A stretch of DNA of 64,000 bases from Vigna angularis (Eukaryota; Streptophyta; Magnoliopsida; Fabales; Fabaceae), in contig NC_068977.1 of NCBI RefSeq assembly GCF_016808095.1, positions 30,095,364 to 30,159,363 of the forward strand, written 5' to 3'. The translations under genes were made by a program, and so were the position numbers. The notes under the pieces were generated by a model. The model was given only the letters and a program-made list of their open reading frames with translations. It was not told where the DNA came from and made no database searches. This document shows, one piece after another, positions 11,373 through 24,426 of this stretch (position 1 is its first letter; every line of letters starts with the position of its first letter).

Positions 11373-12500
11373 TATGGAGTAATGGGCCCTATCAAAGAAG
11401 GGCTTTTGACAAGAGAATGAGACACAAAGAAGGAAGTTAGGAATCGGAACAAGTGTGGTAGTAGTAGTGACAAGGAGGTGGCTATGCTTGCATTGAAGTT
11501 GAACTAGGTGGGTTGAAGTTTTTTTCAATTAATGGGGGTGTTTGTTTTTTCTATTTGTTGGAGTTGTGGGTGTGACATGTTCTCAAAAGGGTTTTGAATG
11601 CGCTTGTTGCCTTGATAGATGGATGATGGCACTTCTGCCATATCTTCAAAAGGGAAAGTCACAAAGTAGAGAGGATCGCAGCAAGCAAAAGCAAACATCC
11701 GAAACTATGAAAAGTAGCAACAGAAAGGAGAAAGAACTAAAAAGTCAAGAGAGTGTGTGGGAACTGCCGTGAATAAGACGGTTCGGTCTGTGTTTTTTAT
11801 TTACCCTTTTCTTTTATTATCATTAACCTTTTGTAATTAAGTGTAGAAGCAGCACCGTTGTTGTTTTGATGTGTCATTCTTGACAAGTTAAAGAGAGAGA
11901 GAAAGGGATGCAGTGATGTGTGTGGTGTGGTGTGGTGTGTGGTGTAAGTGCATGATTAGAGAGGGGTGTGATGATTGTACTAGCTCTGAAAAATGCGGCT
12001 CTAAGAAGAATTTACATTTTTTTACTTTTAGAATTTTGCATTTATGTTGTGTTTTGGGGATGAAGTTATTGGTTAAGTAACATCATTGAATGTATGTTTG
12101 TTGTTATGTTTTTTGTGATGTTTGAGAGACAACGATGTTGATGTTCGTTCCGCGCAGAGTGAGGGAGTGGAGACTTGAGTGTGCGAGTGAGGTTTATGGA
12201 AAAATGGGATAATTAGTGAGTGTTGTTTGTTTTTGGGGTTTGTGACAGTAAGATGGAGACTTCACGAATCGATGCCTCTGCCCCAATACGAGACTTTGCT
12301 TATGACTATTTTGGCTTTGTCCTATTTTTCTCCCTTTTCTTTTTCTTTTTTTTCAAATACAAAATTTTCTCCTCCACCTGTCTCATTTCCATTTCTAGGG
12401 TTTTCTTCCATTGCAAGCAAGTACTGTTACTGGGTATAGTTTTACTCCTTCACTGCTTCAAATAAAAAAATAACACATTGTGAATAGTTCAGCCAAAGCT
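11373..12500. other. 5' leader and upstream region of the trihelix-kinase gene
   Basis: Upstream sequence of the minus-strand gene. It holds a GA-rich tract and a TGTGGTG microsatellite near 11890-11945 and a T/C-rich stretch near 12320-12370. I see no confident TATA box and cannot place the transcription start. Confidence 0.35.
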
Positions 12501-14904
12501 AGCTTCTACCATGCTGGGAATTGAGAATTTAGTGTGTTTGTATTCTTTTCTTGAGTTTCACATTTATGTCTTTTTAAATTCATATAGCAAATAAAATGAA
12601 GTTTAAGTTGTACTAATTCAATTTATTAGAACAAGTGAAGTGTCTCTGTCCTTGTATTAATTGTATAGGTGTTTGAGTAAGAATTTTAGGTTCAAACCCC
12701 ACTCAGCACACTTTGTCAATTTCTAACTTTAACTATTGCACCGAAATATGCTCTCTTTTTTTTCACCTCACTTTGCACAATTTTGTGTGAAAAATGTCTT
12801 TCAACATTGCATTTTTCTATTTTCTAAAATTTATTGCACTTTTTTCTTATAATGAAGAGACATTGACTATCAAATGTAAATCCATGATCTTGTGCATAAT
12901 ATGTAATTTTCCTATCACTAAGCCTAGTGGATTCATTCTTATATTCTATTATGTTTACATTTTTATAATCCCACTATTTTTTTATGATTATATTTTTCAC
13001 TTTTCCCACTTTTTCAATTTTATTTATTTATTTTATATATTCAATATTCCTTCCCTTCAAGTGAAATTTTAACTATTAAACATTCTATGTACAAATATTA
13101 TAAGCAGATAATACCCCCTAAAAACTTATATTTAAGTCATATAAGGAGTAAAGGTTAAAATCTAATAAGAACAATGTCAATGTATTCTGGAAAAAAAAAA
13201 ACCTCTCTCAATTCCTTTATTAATATAGTTTTTTTTTAAAAAATAGTTTTTCTATTTTATTTATTTTTCTCAAACTATACTAACAGAAAATTGAAAAAAA
13301 AAACAAGAAAAATCTTGACCATAGTATTCACTCTTCATCCACTGATATGATGGAGATTTTGGACTATTACTGTATATTTTGCTTCTTCATTATTAGGTAT
13401 TTTTACTATTTTTTTATTAGAGTATTCCACATCATTTCTTCTGTTTTTGCTATTTTTTCCATTTTTCTAAATAAACTATTTGTCCTAACTTTTAAAACCA
13501 ACTTGGATATTATTAAGGTTTTATATCTATGACATATACATCAATTAATTATATCATCTCTGTAAAAATATTATCTTTCACTTTTTTTCCTTACAAGGTT
13601 GTAAATTTTATTTTTTTGCATTTTTTCCTCTCCAGTTCAAACAAATGCAAAATAAATAATAATTGTGGTTGATGAAAACAAAAACAAAAAATCTGATAAT
13701 TGATTATCATCATCTTCTTTATATTTCAATTATCTTACTATCATAATTAATTATTTTTTCTCATCACTAATATGATAGATAACAATAGGTCAGTAAAATG
13801 CAAAGAAAGAGAGTGTAAATATATTTATTTGAAAAGCATGGTTAAAACAAAATTTATCAAGAAAAGTTGTTAAAGATGTTAATAAAAGTGTGAACTTTTG
13901 TAGTACCTATGAGTAGTCTTACCCTAATACTCATTCTTGTCTTGTTTAAAAATGACTAGAACACAAATTTTCTACTTTGGCAGCATCTCTTAAACTAAAA
14001 TCCAAAACCCAACCCAATGACATTTGTCTGCCAATACCCAAACAATTTTTCTTTTCTTACTCCTGCTTTCCTACAAGTAAAACTCTATACACCTATCAAA
14101 AATTCTTAAAATTATACATTATAAATATAATTTTCAATATATATGGTGTGAAAGTATTATATCTATTTTATCAATAAACACAAGCACCATATGAATATAT
14201 TTTAAATATTTATGATATTATATTAGTAGGTGATAATTATTATTGAATTAATATATGAAGTAAATTCTATTTATTAAGTTATATTTATCTAAAATTTATA
14301 TATTGTTATAGGTAATTATTTAAATTTTAAAGTAGTAATTAAAAGGATAAAATTAGAAAATCAATTTTAACATTGAAATAAATTTTAGTTATTGAAATAA
14401 AAAATGTTATGTAAATAATTTTTTTATTATAAATAATTATTTAAATTTAAAAAGTAATTATTAAAACTATAAAAGTATAAATACTATTTTATAATAGTAA
14501 TTATTTGAATTAAAAAAAGCAGTTACTAAAATATAAAATTGAAAATATTTTATTATGAATAATTATTTAAATTTTAACTATTAAAGTTGTGTTTATGATG
14601 GTCTTTATATATGGATTATTTTTTATCCTAATTTATTAGTTGCATTATAAACTTTTAACATAGATTATTTTATATATATTCAACCTGAACTGGCAAATTG
14701 AGGTAGATGTCATCCATCTAAGAAGTTTAAATATTATTTATAAGGCATAATCAATATGTAATTTATCATATTTTTTTTACATTAATTGTGGTTCTAACTA
14801 TCAGAGGAAGATTGGGCTAGCTTTTTTGGTAAGTTGTATTTTATGTATTTTCTCCTATAAATAAATAACATTTTTTTCTTTTTAAACAGAACTTCCAATA
14901 GTTG

Positions 14905-14937
<33 letters not shown>

Positions 14938-17900
14938 TATAAAATTTAATTTAGTTGAGATATTCTACAAGATTATATTAGAGAAATTTATAATCAATGA
15001 AATATTAATTATCTATATAAAAGATTTTGTATATTGTTTTATCTAAATATAAAACTTTTAAGTCATATTTGTATTTATAATATATTTCAACTAAATGAAT
15101 GTTTAAATTACAAACAAAAAATAAATAAATGAAATTAATTCATTCAAGTTAAATCAATCCTAAAAATTAATATATAACATTTTAAGTTATTCTAAATCTT
15201 AAAACCAAAACTTAACAATTAATAATTTCTAATAAACAGAGAAAAACTACAATAGCTCTGTTAACCCAGAATTTAAAGTAAGTCATCCCTACTTTTAAGA
15301 ATTTGTAAACCCACATGAAGTATTATCTACATCAGTCGCACTAATAAAAATATTTGTAACACGTTCAATTAAGGTTGACATGATATTTTTTAATTGTTTC
15401 AAACATTACATAAGTCAACAATAAAAAATGAGAGTGATTAATTTACAATATATTTCTTAATTAAATTATAAGTTTATTTATCTTATAAACTTTTAAGTCT
15501 AGACTATTTTTTTAAGTAATGAATAAAATCTCACTAAAATATTATTTTTTGACGAGTGAGCGTGATTAAAACGGAAATAGAGGAAACTGGTATTAAGACA
15601 ATGAGAAAACAATATTGTAAAAGTGAGATGAGAACAATAAAACTTGTTATAATATTAGATTATCACCTAAAACATCAATTGCTAAGCCATTGTACTACCA
15701 ATAATGTAATACTCTTCATACTACATCCATTGCTACTTAAAATTTATATAATATTGTTTCTTTTTTAATAATTGATTTAGTGTGTGATAATTTATTTATG
15801 AAAATATTATTGTATATGCTATGTCCATTACTTTTATAATATTTTTGGTTTAAGAATTAATACAGTGTAAAGTGTGTTGTAAAAAATTCATAAATTTATG
15901 GAAAAAAGCTTTTTTTAAGTGTATAGATTCATTCTTTATTAAAGATTTATCTACAGTGTATTACGAAAGTTTCCAAAATATAACACAAATTTTTCAAAAT
16001 TTTTAAAAATATCAGAATTAGTAAATAATTCTAAAAAAAATATACTCAAGATAATATAAAAAAAGGAAAATAAAAGAGATGAGAGAATGTGAGATCATAA
16101 AATGTAGTTCGTGATTTGAAGAAGCACAAAACACCTATTTATAGGTCGAGGAGAGCTTACGAGATATGTTAAATCCCATGCGGAAGACTTTTCGCACCTT
16201 GTAGTAAAAGGTGAGCAACAATCTCGTGAAACTTACGACTACAATTATTTGGGTCATGTGGAGGAGGAATCGTCCAACAACAAGTCTATTGTGACGAGCT
16301 TAGCTAACAAACAAGCTCTACCAACACATAAGCTTGGCTAACACGAGCTCGACCAACACGAGCTCAACCAAAACAAGTTCGACAAACTGAACTAATACGA
16401 GATCAACCAACATAAGCTTGACCAACACAAGCTTAACCAACACAAAAAACAAACCATGATACTTTTACAATATATTTATAATAAATATTTTATAACAATC
16501 CCTCACATATTGCAAAAGACAAGAAAGAAAGATTGAAATATATAAAATCTTCGGTCTCATAAGATGTAATGCATTAAGATATAACAATCAAGCTCATTAA
16601 TTCATATTTGATATGACAATAAATCTAATAATACTTGCTAATATACCTGCTAATTGTCCATTAATACGATATTCTTGTGCAATATGACCTGTCGGTCACT
16701 CATAAATAGCGTATATTCGCATTTAATATGGTCATTAAACGTATTAATTGACCATTAATGATATTTACCTTTTCCTGATTAGTTTGTCTTACCGTGGGTC
16801 GGTTGCCAGGTATAGTACACTTTGTTTAAACGAAAATTCATACACCACATAGAATATTAAATAGAGGAATGAACATAATTCATTAAAAATTAATTTAATA
16901 CTATATATCAGAACTAATAAGTGACTTGTATCTTATTTATGGGATCTCCAAGCACAAAGGTTGAGTTATCATCACTTGTTTATTTACAAGTGATTTCAGT
17001 CCCATTTTTCTTGATGTTTTAAAAATAATATTTCTTCATAGAGGTTTTGTCATAAAATATGCTAGATTTTATTATGACTTGATATAATTAGTGAAAATAT
17101 TCTAATTTTTGAAAATTGTTTCACCAAATTATGTTTCACTTCTATATATATCTCTTCTTTTCATTGTGATTTTTGTTTTTAGTTATAGTTATTTTTTATT
17201 GACAATCATGACGAATTGATATCGATAGAATTGATTTTCATTTCTAGTAGAATGTTTACTGATAAATTTTTCAATTACTTAGTAAATCACTATAAATCAT
17301 TTTGAGAAGAAAAAATTCAGATTCCATTGTTAAATTTACAATAATTATTTATTTTTTTATCTATATGTAATCACACCACTTTGAAGTATGCTTACATAAT
17401 GTTTTTAATTTGGACAATAAATTTACTCTCAATTTAAGAATTAATATTGTCTAAAGTGTGAATTTACACTTATGGAAATTTTTCTTTGGGTTGTCTTTTT
17501 GCGATTGATTGTGATGGCGCAAGATTATTTTCCTCAATGTAATGTACACCTGTGGGACTCTTTTCCAGAATTTTAATTAAGTGTCTTTTTTCTTAATTTG
17601 TCGTTTTCTCCTCAGAGCTGTTTAATGTTTTGTTATTTTAAGTTTTACTGGGAGCCTTTTTAAGTGCTGTCCTTATCTATAATTTTAATTTTTAATTAAA
17701 GTAAATTTATATTTATATGATGAATTTAAGAAATGTGACATCACTAATATATCTTGTCAAATTGAAAATATTTTGTGTTCATGATAAGAATATCAAGTTT
17801 GAAAATTGAAGAGATTCAATAATAACTTACACTTCGATATGTTTAAATTTTGAATGGTTTTCATACCATACTGTATGGTATTAAGACAGACAAATTTAAA

Positions 17901-18183
17901 TTTAATTTAATTTTACAAAATTAATTTAATTTAATATAATAAAATTCATTATTATTTATGTATAGTGTAATTAATATTATTAATAACTAATATAAAATCT
18001 CCAACCATTTTCAATATTTATTAATGATTTATGTTTTCTTGAAAAGATAACTTAAAATAAGTAGTATTCTTTTTCTGAGTACATTTATCTTTCAAATAAT
18101 AGATAATATTTCTGAAAACAAAATATTTTATTGTATCGAAATTTAATAGTTAAAAATTTAGATATAAAAGAGTTATCAATCTA
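12501..18183. other. AT-rich intergenic DNA, mostly unrecognised
   Basis: About 5.7 kb with no supportable gene. Between 14225 and 14600 a diverged phrase 'aattatttaaatttt' recurs at irregular spacing of roughly 100-130 bp. Short TA runs occur at about 14908-14936. A repeat of short AGCTCGACC-like units is listed separately (16292-16444). Faint retroelement debris is likely but not demonstrable by eye. Confidence 0.4.
16292..16444. repeat. degenerate tandem repeat, about 16-bp unit
   Basis: Imperfect copies of a unit like ACCAACACGAGCTCG follow one another about nine times with drift between AGCTCG, AAGCTTG and AAGTTCG. It resembles the degenerate array inside the gypsy remnant at 60118-60360 in style, so it may mark another decayed gypsy element. 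Confidence 0.6.
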
Positions 18184-19303
18184 CACTAGTGGAGATAAAG
18201 ACTTTTAACGTTTGTTATTTAGGGCTTTTAATGTGTGATTCTGCACTGACGTCTTACTGGGAAACGTCAATGTAGACGTCGGATAGTACAGGTCAGACGT
18301 TTATATAGAGGTCGGATAGTACAGGCCAGACGTCTATATAGACGTCTGACTCTGGACGGCCGACGTTTAATATCCTGGACGAATATTGACTCTGTAGTCC
18401 ATTAGACGTCTGCATGTGCACCGTTCAGAAACACAAGAATCGCCAACCAAAAACGCTCAAAATCGTCGGCCAAGGACACACGCAAAACTGCACCAAAACG
18501 CAACAAAAACGCATTATAATCGGTTTAAATGGAAGATAATTCATCAAAGAGTAGTGTAATAAGAGTAAAACTAATTTTAAACAGCACAAAAAAGAGAAAA
18601 CGAACCTCAAAAGCTATGGTCGTGGAGAGGAAGAGATGAACATTGAGTACGCGTAATTGTTGCCTCGCGTTCACGGTTTTGGTAATAGCAGACGTTTAGA
18701 TGTCGGGCCCCCTCCTAGCCGACGTCTAAATGACTTTAAAAGTCGGGACCTCTCCTAACCGACGTCTAAAGGGTTTAAAATATAATTTTAGTGGACACAT
18801 TAGGCGTCTAAGTTAGGAGAGGCCTACGTCCAAATAAGACTTTAAATGTCAGTGTGGCGGGATCGGACATCTAAATGGTAACTTTTGGAATTTTGACTAC
18901 CTCATCGGCGTCCAATGGTGGGCCCCAACGTTTAAATAGGTCTTAGACGTCGGGTATCCTGAACCCGGACGTCTAAAGCCAATTAAAATATTAATACTTT
19001 TATTCATTCGTCTATTTTTGGCGTCCAATTACAGGGCCTACGTTTAAATAGGTCTTTGACGTCGAGTATCCTGAACCCGGACGTCTAAAGCTGATTAAAA
19101 TATAATTATTTTTATTCATTTGTCTATTTTTGACATCCAATTGCAGGGGACGACGTTTAAATAGGTCTTTAGACATCAGGGACCCCCCAGCCAACGTCTA
19201 AATAGTGATTTTATTACAACAATACCACCGGTCATTTTTTACGTTGGATATTCGGTGGTCAGACGTCTAAAGGGTGACGTTAAAGGCATTTTCTACACTA
19301 GTA
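18184..19303. mobile_element. non-autonomous CACTA (En/Spm-type) element, 1120 bp
   Basis: The left end reads CACTAGTGGAGATAAAGAC; the right end, read from the other strand, TACTAGTGTAGAAAATGCC, both leading into TTTAACG. Only the first C of the right end is changed. Inside are many copies of a GACGTC-centred subterminal motif (TAGACGTCGG and TTTAAATAGGTCTTAGACG variants), the transposase-binding architecture of CACTA elements. The possible 3-bp target duplication is imperfect (CTA/GTA). No transposase frame exists; open frames inside are only the translated repeats. Confidence 0.8.
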
Positions 19304-20714
19304 GTATTATGATCTATCAAAATTTGAGCTTATTTCTCATTCTTGTTGAATCTCAAATTGAATTCTCTCAAAAGACACAACATTCATATCAATAAACTCT
19401 TGTTTATTTGATGACAAGCTACACTTCTTTTATTGTCATACTCTTTAGTTTCATGGCGTGTAGTGCACCCAAACAGGTGAAGATGCATTTTGTTGTTCAT
19501 TAATTATAAGAAACAATGGAACACATTTGGAAGACCATACTCATTTTCGCCCCAAGATTTCTTATTTAAAAGCAAAGCTCAATAATCTTTAGATTCCTCA
19601 AAGAGTATTGTGAGGATAGAATCATGTTGACTAGTGACTAAAAGACAAATCTTACTAAGACTATTGTTTCGGTTGAATGAGTTGAGGATCGGTCATTCTG
19701 TTAGCTTACTCCTATCTCGATTGTCCATGTTAGGAACGTTCCAAAACCAATTGGTGTTTGACATACAGAAGACACTCAAGTCAAATATTTTTTTCAATCA
19801 AGAAAGTTTCCATAAATTAAATTATGTCAAGAGTATCTTTATTTGAACATCAAACTTATATTTATAAAGTTTATGATAATCAAACTTATTAATTGATCAT
19901 TATTAACCGTTAATGTATTTGTTAACCATCAATTAATGACCATTATACTATTAATTAGTTTTTAATTACCTTCAATGGGAATCTGTACCAATCAACCACG
20001 CCCCATCTGTTAGTAGCTACACACCAAGTAGATTCCTCAATAATCTAAGTATTGTCTTAAAGAGTATTGTCCTAAGTTGAGAATATAATCATATTGACAA
20101 GTGACTTAAAAGAAAAATCTCACTAGATTATGAATTTTAATTTCAATATTTGAAAAATTAACAAGAAAATGATAAATAATCTCAAAGACCAAAAAATGAA
20201 GAGATGAATCATTAAATCCCAGCAGCAGAACAACTTGTGTTTGTTGGCACTACAATACTAGGTTGCAAATTTCCCTACTTAATTCTTACATCTACACCAC
20301 TGATTCACTTGTAGCCGAGGAGGAGGAGGCTAACAAACAACGGTGTAGATATTAACTATGTTGTCCATTATTTTAACTAACGTTCTTCGTAACATAATTG
20401 TCTCTCTTTCTGAATTACCTGGTTCCAATTTAATTAAAGGTCTCAAATTTAAATATTAAAATTCTTTTTATCATTGATTAATATCATGATAATCCTTCCC
20501 AATTTAAAAAAGATTATTTTTTATAAAAAAAATACATGTGGTATGCATAATTCTTTTCACTTATTAAAGTGAATATAAAGGTAAGTTAATTGGGTCTTAA
20601 TTATGAAGCAGTAGGAGGCCGGCGCAGAGCTAATGCATAGTTAGCACACCAAAAACATAGCCAAAATCAAAATTCGGAATTGGAACTTCATCACTCATCA
20701 CCACCTATCAAACC

Positions 20715-20746
<32 letters not shown>

Positions 20747-21970
20747 ATCTCTATCTCTCTCTCTATCTCTATCTCTCTCTCTCTCTCTTTCTCTCTCTGC
20801 ATGTATTCGTATAGGGTCCTAGTTATCACCAAGTATCTGTCACGTACTTCACAGACAATGGGTTATGGGTTATTTCTATAACATTAAACCCATTGGAGGA
20901 GTATGCCATCAACTTCAAACTACACACTAATCAATCAATAAGTGTTTCTGCTTCCTGTAGCCCCTACCTCTGTCTTTCAACTGCAAACACCTTCTATCAT
21001 TAATCATTACTTTCACCACATCTTCATCATCAATCTATTATGAGATCGTTCATACATAATTTTGTGTCTTAAAAGCATAGTCTAGGGTTACATACATATG
21101 TAAACATTTGTTGTTGGAAGATGTATATTAATCCTTTAAACAGATTTCAAAATGTAAGGAATTAATTTTGGATTATATTGTCTAGATATTTTTAACTCAT
21201 TAAATTTTAGCCTCTAAAAAAGTACTACATTCTACTCATGTCCAAAGCTGTATAAGAGACAGCTGCAGCACCAGCTGACGTACACGTCATTATTAATCCA
21301 ATAGAATAGGAAAGGATATACCAAGTGTCGATGTTATGATTGGCATAACAATCTAAACGGAGAGCAGCCAAAGGATAACTTAAGCTGTATCAGAAACACT
21401 TTTTCGATCTTGTGTGTAGCTGTTTCTGTTCTGTATAGAGAGCTACCTCTGATTTTACCATCTCAATTCATGGTAAAATTTATATATATACATAATTATT
21501 TATGTTATTTTAACATAGTTGACAGTAATTATAGATATTATTTTTCTTGTCAGAAATCTGAGAATATAATTGCAATGGATTGATTGGTGGTATAAGCTTA
21601 CGTAAGTGTTCTCTTTTATACACAGAGCTCTGTAGTTTTGGATGTCACACTCATCTTACAACCAACACTGCAGCGTATAATGGGGTAGAATTTTCAGTTA
21701 AAAAGTAAAAGCTGTTCGACATTATTTTAGTGTCACCATCTGTGACCTCAATCAATGTAATTGTTACAAATAATAATAAAATTGCTAAAAATTTATGGAG
21801 TCATTTGCAATTTATCAAATAAATCACTTACATAAAAGTTAACTTTTAGTTGTTTTATATTAAAATATAAAATAGGTAATCTAGAAAAGCTATAAAACGT
21901 GAATTTGTTGTGTGTAAAAATATTATAAAAACGTTAGAAGGTAAAGTATGTGTAAATACTATTTCTTCAT
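19304..21970. other. intergenic, with a CT microsatellite
   Basis: No supportable gene. Holds a CT/CTATCT microsatellite (20718-20800) and a 14-bp match to the Tn5 mosaic end (21249-21262, see findings). A TGACGT-AC-ACGTCA inverted motif at 21278-21291 resembles paired TGACG sites. The 19304-20000 stretch has the patchy look of an old retroelement but I cannot assign it. Confidence 0.4.
20718..20800. repeat. (CT)n / CTATCT microsatellite
   Basis: About 83 bp of CT dinucleotides interrupted by TATC units and a few T insertions. Confidence 0.9.
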
Positions 21971-24426
21971 TGTCCAAACTCAAAATTGAAGAAACGTACG
22001 CACCCAAAAAATCCCTCTGAACGGACGCCAGATGTCAAGCTGAGGGGAGTCAGAAATCAGATAGTGGAATGCAGGTGTCAGCAGAAGAGCGGACGTTCGG
22101 TTTTGACAAAACTGATTTTTCTGAAATTCGCGTCACACTCTCTGCATGCATCTTCTTCTCCAAACTCTGAATTTCTCAAATTCTCCTCATTCTCTCTAAA
22201 AGCTCTCCCTTCTCTCTACCAAAACTCACATTTTCTCTTCTCCGATCACCGTTCAGGCACCGTCGAAGCACTTCCGGCGTCCAGAGCTTCAGATTGAACC
22301 GAACGGTTTCGGGTTCTGAACTGGTAAGTTTTCTTCTCGTTAACCGTTCGTTATCTGGTACATGCACACCAAGTTCTGGTTGCATGGTTTCGTCTTGTCT
22401 GAGCCATTGTGGGTTTTCTGTTGTTTGGTTTAGTTTGAAGGATTGTTGAACGTAAGGGTAGAAGGAATTGTAGTCAGGCGAACCGTAATTCTGCCTCTAG
22501 GACGTTCATTCACGCTCAGAGGTAAGGGAAGCTTATTTAATTTAATATGTATGTTTACTATGCTGTATGAACGTTCGTTGATTTGATGATTGGAAATGAA
22601 ATATGGTTGTACTATGTTCTGATGTACGAAATATATGAAATTGATATGATATAGATGTATGAACTTATGTAGTTAAATGTTGAGAAATTGAATTGAGATA
22701 AATGATTCCTAAGTGTGAAATTCCCCTATGAAAGTGTACGTTCGTTACTGAACAGTCTTTGACCGTTCGGTTTTCTAAGTGAACTTGGTTAGAATTGGAT
22801 TCTTTCATTTGGGAAGAATCCTAGTTGAGGACGAGCGTCTTCGTGTTGTAATACTATGCTTTGGCATTCGGTCAAGTATAGTTGCGTCTTGGTATTCCGT
22901 GATAAGCTTAAGTATATATATCTCTATACGTATTTGTATATTTTAGTTATCCTTAAACACTACTCCAATATTATTTTAGTATATTTATCAAACCTCTTCT
23001 CTTTAAATTTAGTAGCATTAGGTCTTATACTAAGTGTTCGTCCTAAGCAAGTGTTTGGTCTTACACCAGGCACTCGTTCTAGCTTCTTAAGCTAAACTTC
23101 ATAATAAGAGCGTTCGTTCAAGCCCACTAGGGTTCGCTCAATATAGTGTTCAGTCTTTGACTATCATTCAGATTTCTTGATACTAAACTCAATTAAGTTA
23201 AGTTTTCATAAGCGTTCGGTTTCTTCATGGGAATTATCCTAAGTCTTCTTCTTGGAAAGTCTCGAAGTGTCTGTATTCATTGGTTACAGCATAGAGCCAT
23301 AGTACTGGCATGGTCATTTTGATGTTCGGTTGAAGTCCTCAAAAGTCAGTTCATCTAATTTACTCACTTTTTAATAATGCTCGTTCCATTCGTTTATTGT
23401 GATAATTGATTTTACTCGGTTTCTTTCTCAACCCGACAATACCTTTTAGTCTAAATCCCTTCTGGAACTGAAGACTTCTTAGTCTCGCTTCAAGTGTTCG
23501 GTCTCGTTCTAAATCAGTGTTGAACGTTCGGTATTAAGTACCCTTACGGATCGTCGTGAAAAATGTTTAAGTGAGATGAATAATAGTGAAAGATACGAGA
23601 ATATGATATGGATAGAAATGTTGTGGATTATGGACGAGCGTTCCGGGGAGGAACGACTCATGAATGATTATTGAATTTGTAAAGTATGACTGTGGGCATG
23701 CTAAGCTGGTTGTTCATCCTGATGTTCCGTGAGTACTTGTCTTCACGTAGAAGAGGGTAGGTCATGTGCGGGAACGGCAGGAGGTCCTAGTCCTTAGGGG
23801 CACTTTGCACAGATAAGACTAACCTCGGGTGGCAGCTGTTGAGGGCATCCTAGTTACTACATCACTCGGGTGCACGAACGCCTGTAGCTACACAGATTTC
23901 ATACAGTCTGGACAGTTGGTCTAGTAATAGGTTTTGTATGATACGTATGTTGAAATTTATCTTGTGTGATGGATTGTTTAAAATGTATGTTTATGCATGA
24001 ATTAAATTACATAAGCTTACCCTGTGTTTTCTTGTGTTGTCTGGTTTTGTACGTCTGTCTTTGTCGTTGCAATGATCATCCGTGTGGATGTGAGCAGGAG
24101 GAGACGAGCTACTGGAAGAGGCGCTAGAAGAAAAAAATTTGGTAGAGGTAGAAGTGAAGACCGAACAATAGGACGTTCGGTCAGTAGTTTAGTATAGTAA
24201 GGTGGTCGTTCGATCATCTTCCCTTTTGATTTTATGTTGATCGTTCGGTATAAGTTTTGTAAACCGTTTGGTTAAACTTTCTTAACCTGTATAGTTAATT
24301 TTGTAACTCTTTTATGTAAGGCCGTTCGGCCATAAACGTTCGCTCTCTAGGGTAAGACTGATCTGAATTATTAGTAAATGTAATTACTCTATTATATGGT
24401 TTATACTGTATTTTTGGGATGTTACA
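21971..24426 (+). mobile_element. LTR of the ~2.5-kb family, plus orientation, probably solo
   Basis: Begins TGTCCAAACTC and ends GGGATGTTACA. It aligns along its length with the LTR at 26174-28691: the CT-rich leader and 'ctctgcatgc' (about 22140), 'gatcacc..tcaggcaccgt' (about 22243), many GTTCG/CGTTCGG words, 'gtcatgtgcgggaa' (about 23760), and the block AATGATCATCCGTGTGGATG at 24071-24090. No 5-bp target duplication is visible (TTCAT against CATAA), so the exact left end is uncertain. No gag/pol follows. Confidence 0.75.

Noticed and set aside
12660..12715. tRNA-like phrase 'ggttcaaacccc'
   Set aside because: No anticodon arm, acceptor stem or A-box at the right distance; only a TpsiC-like word.
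16292..16444. CRISPR-like short repeat array
   Set aside because: Units are contiguous and drifting, without unique spacers, and this is a plant genome.
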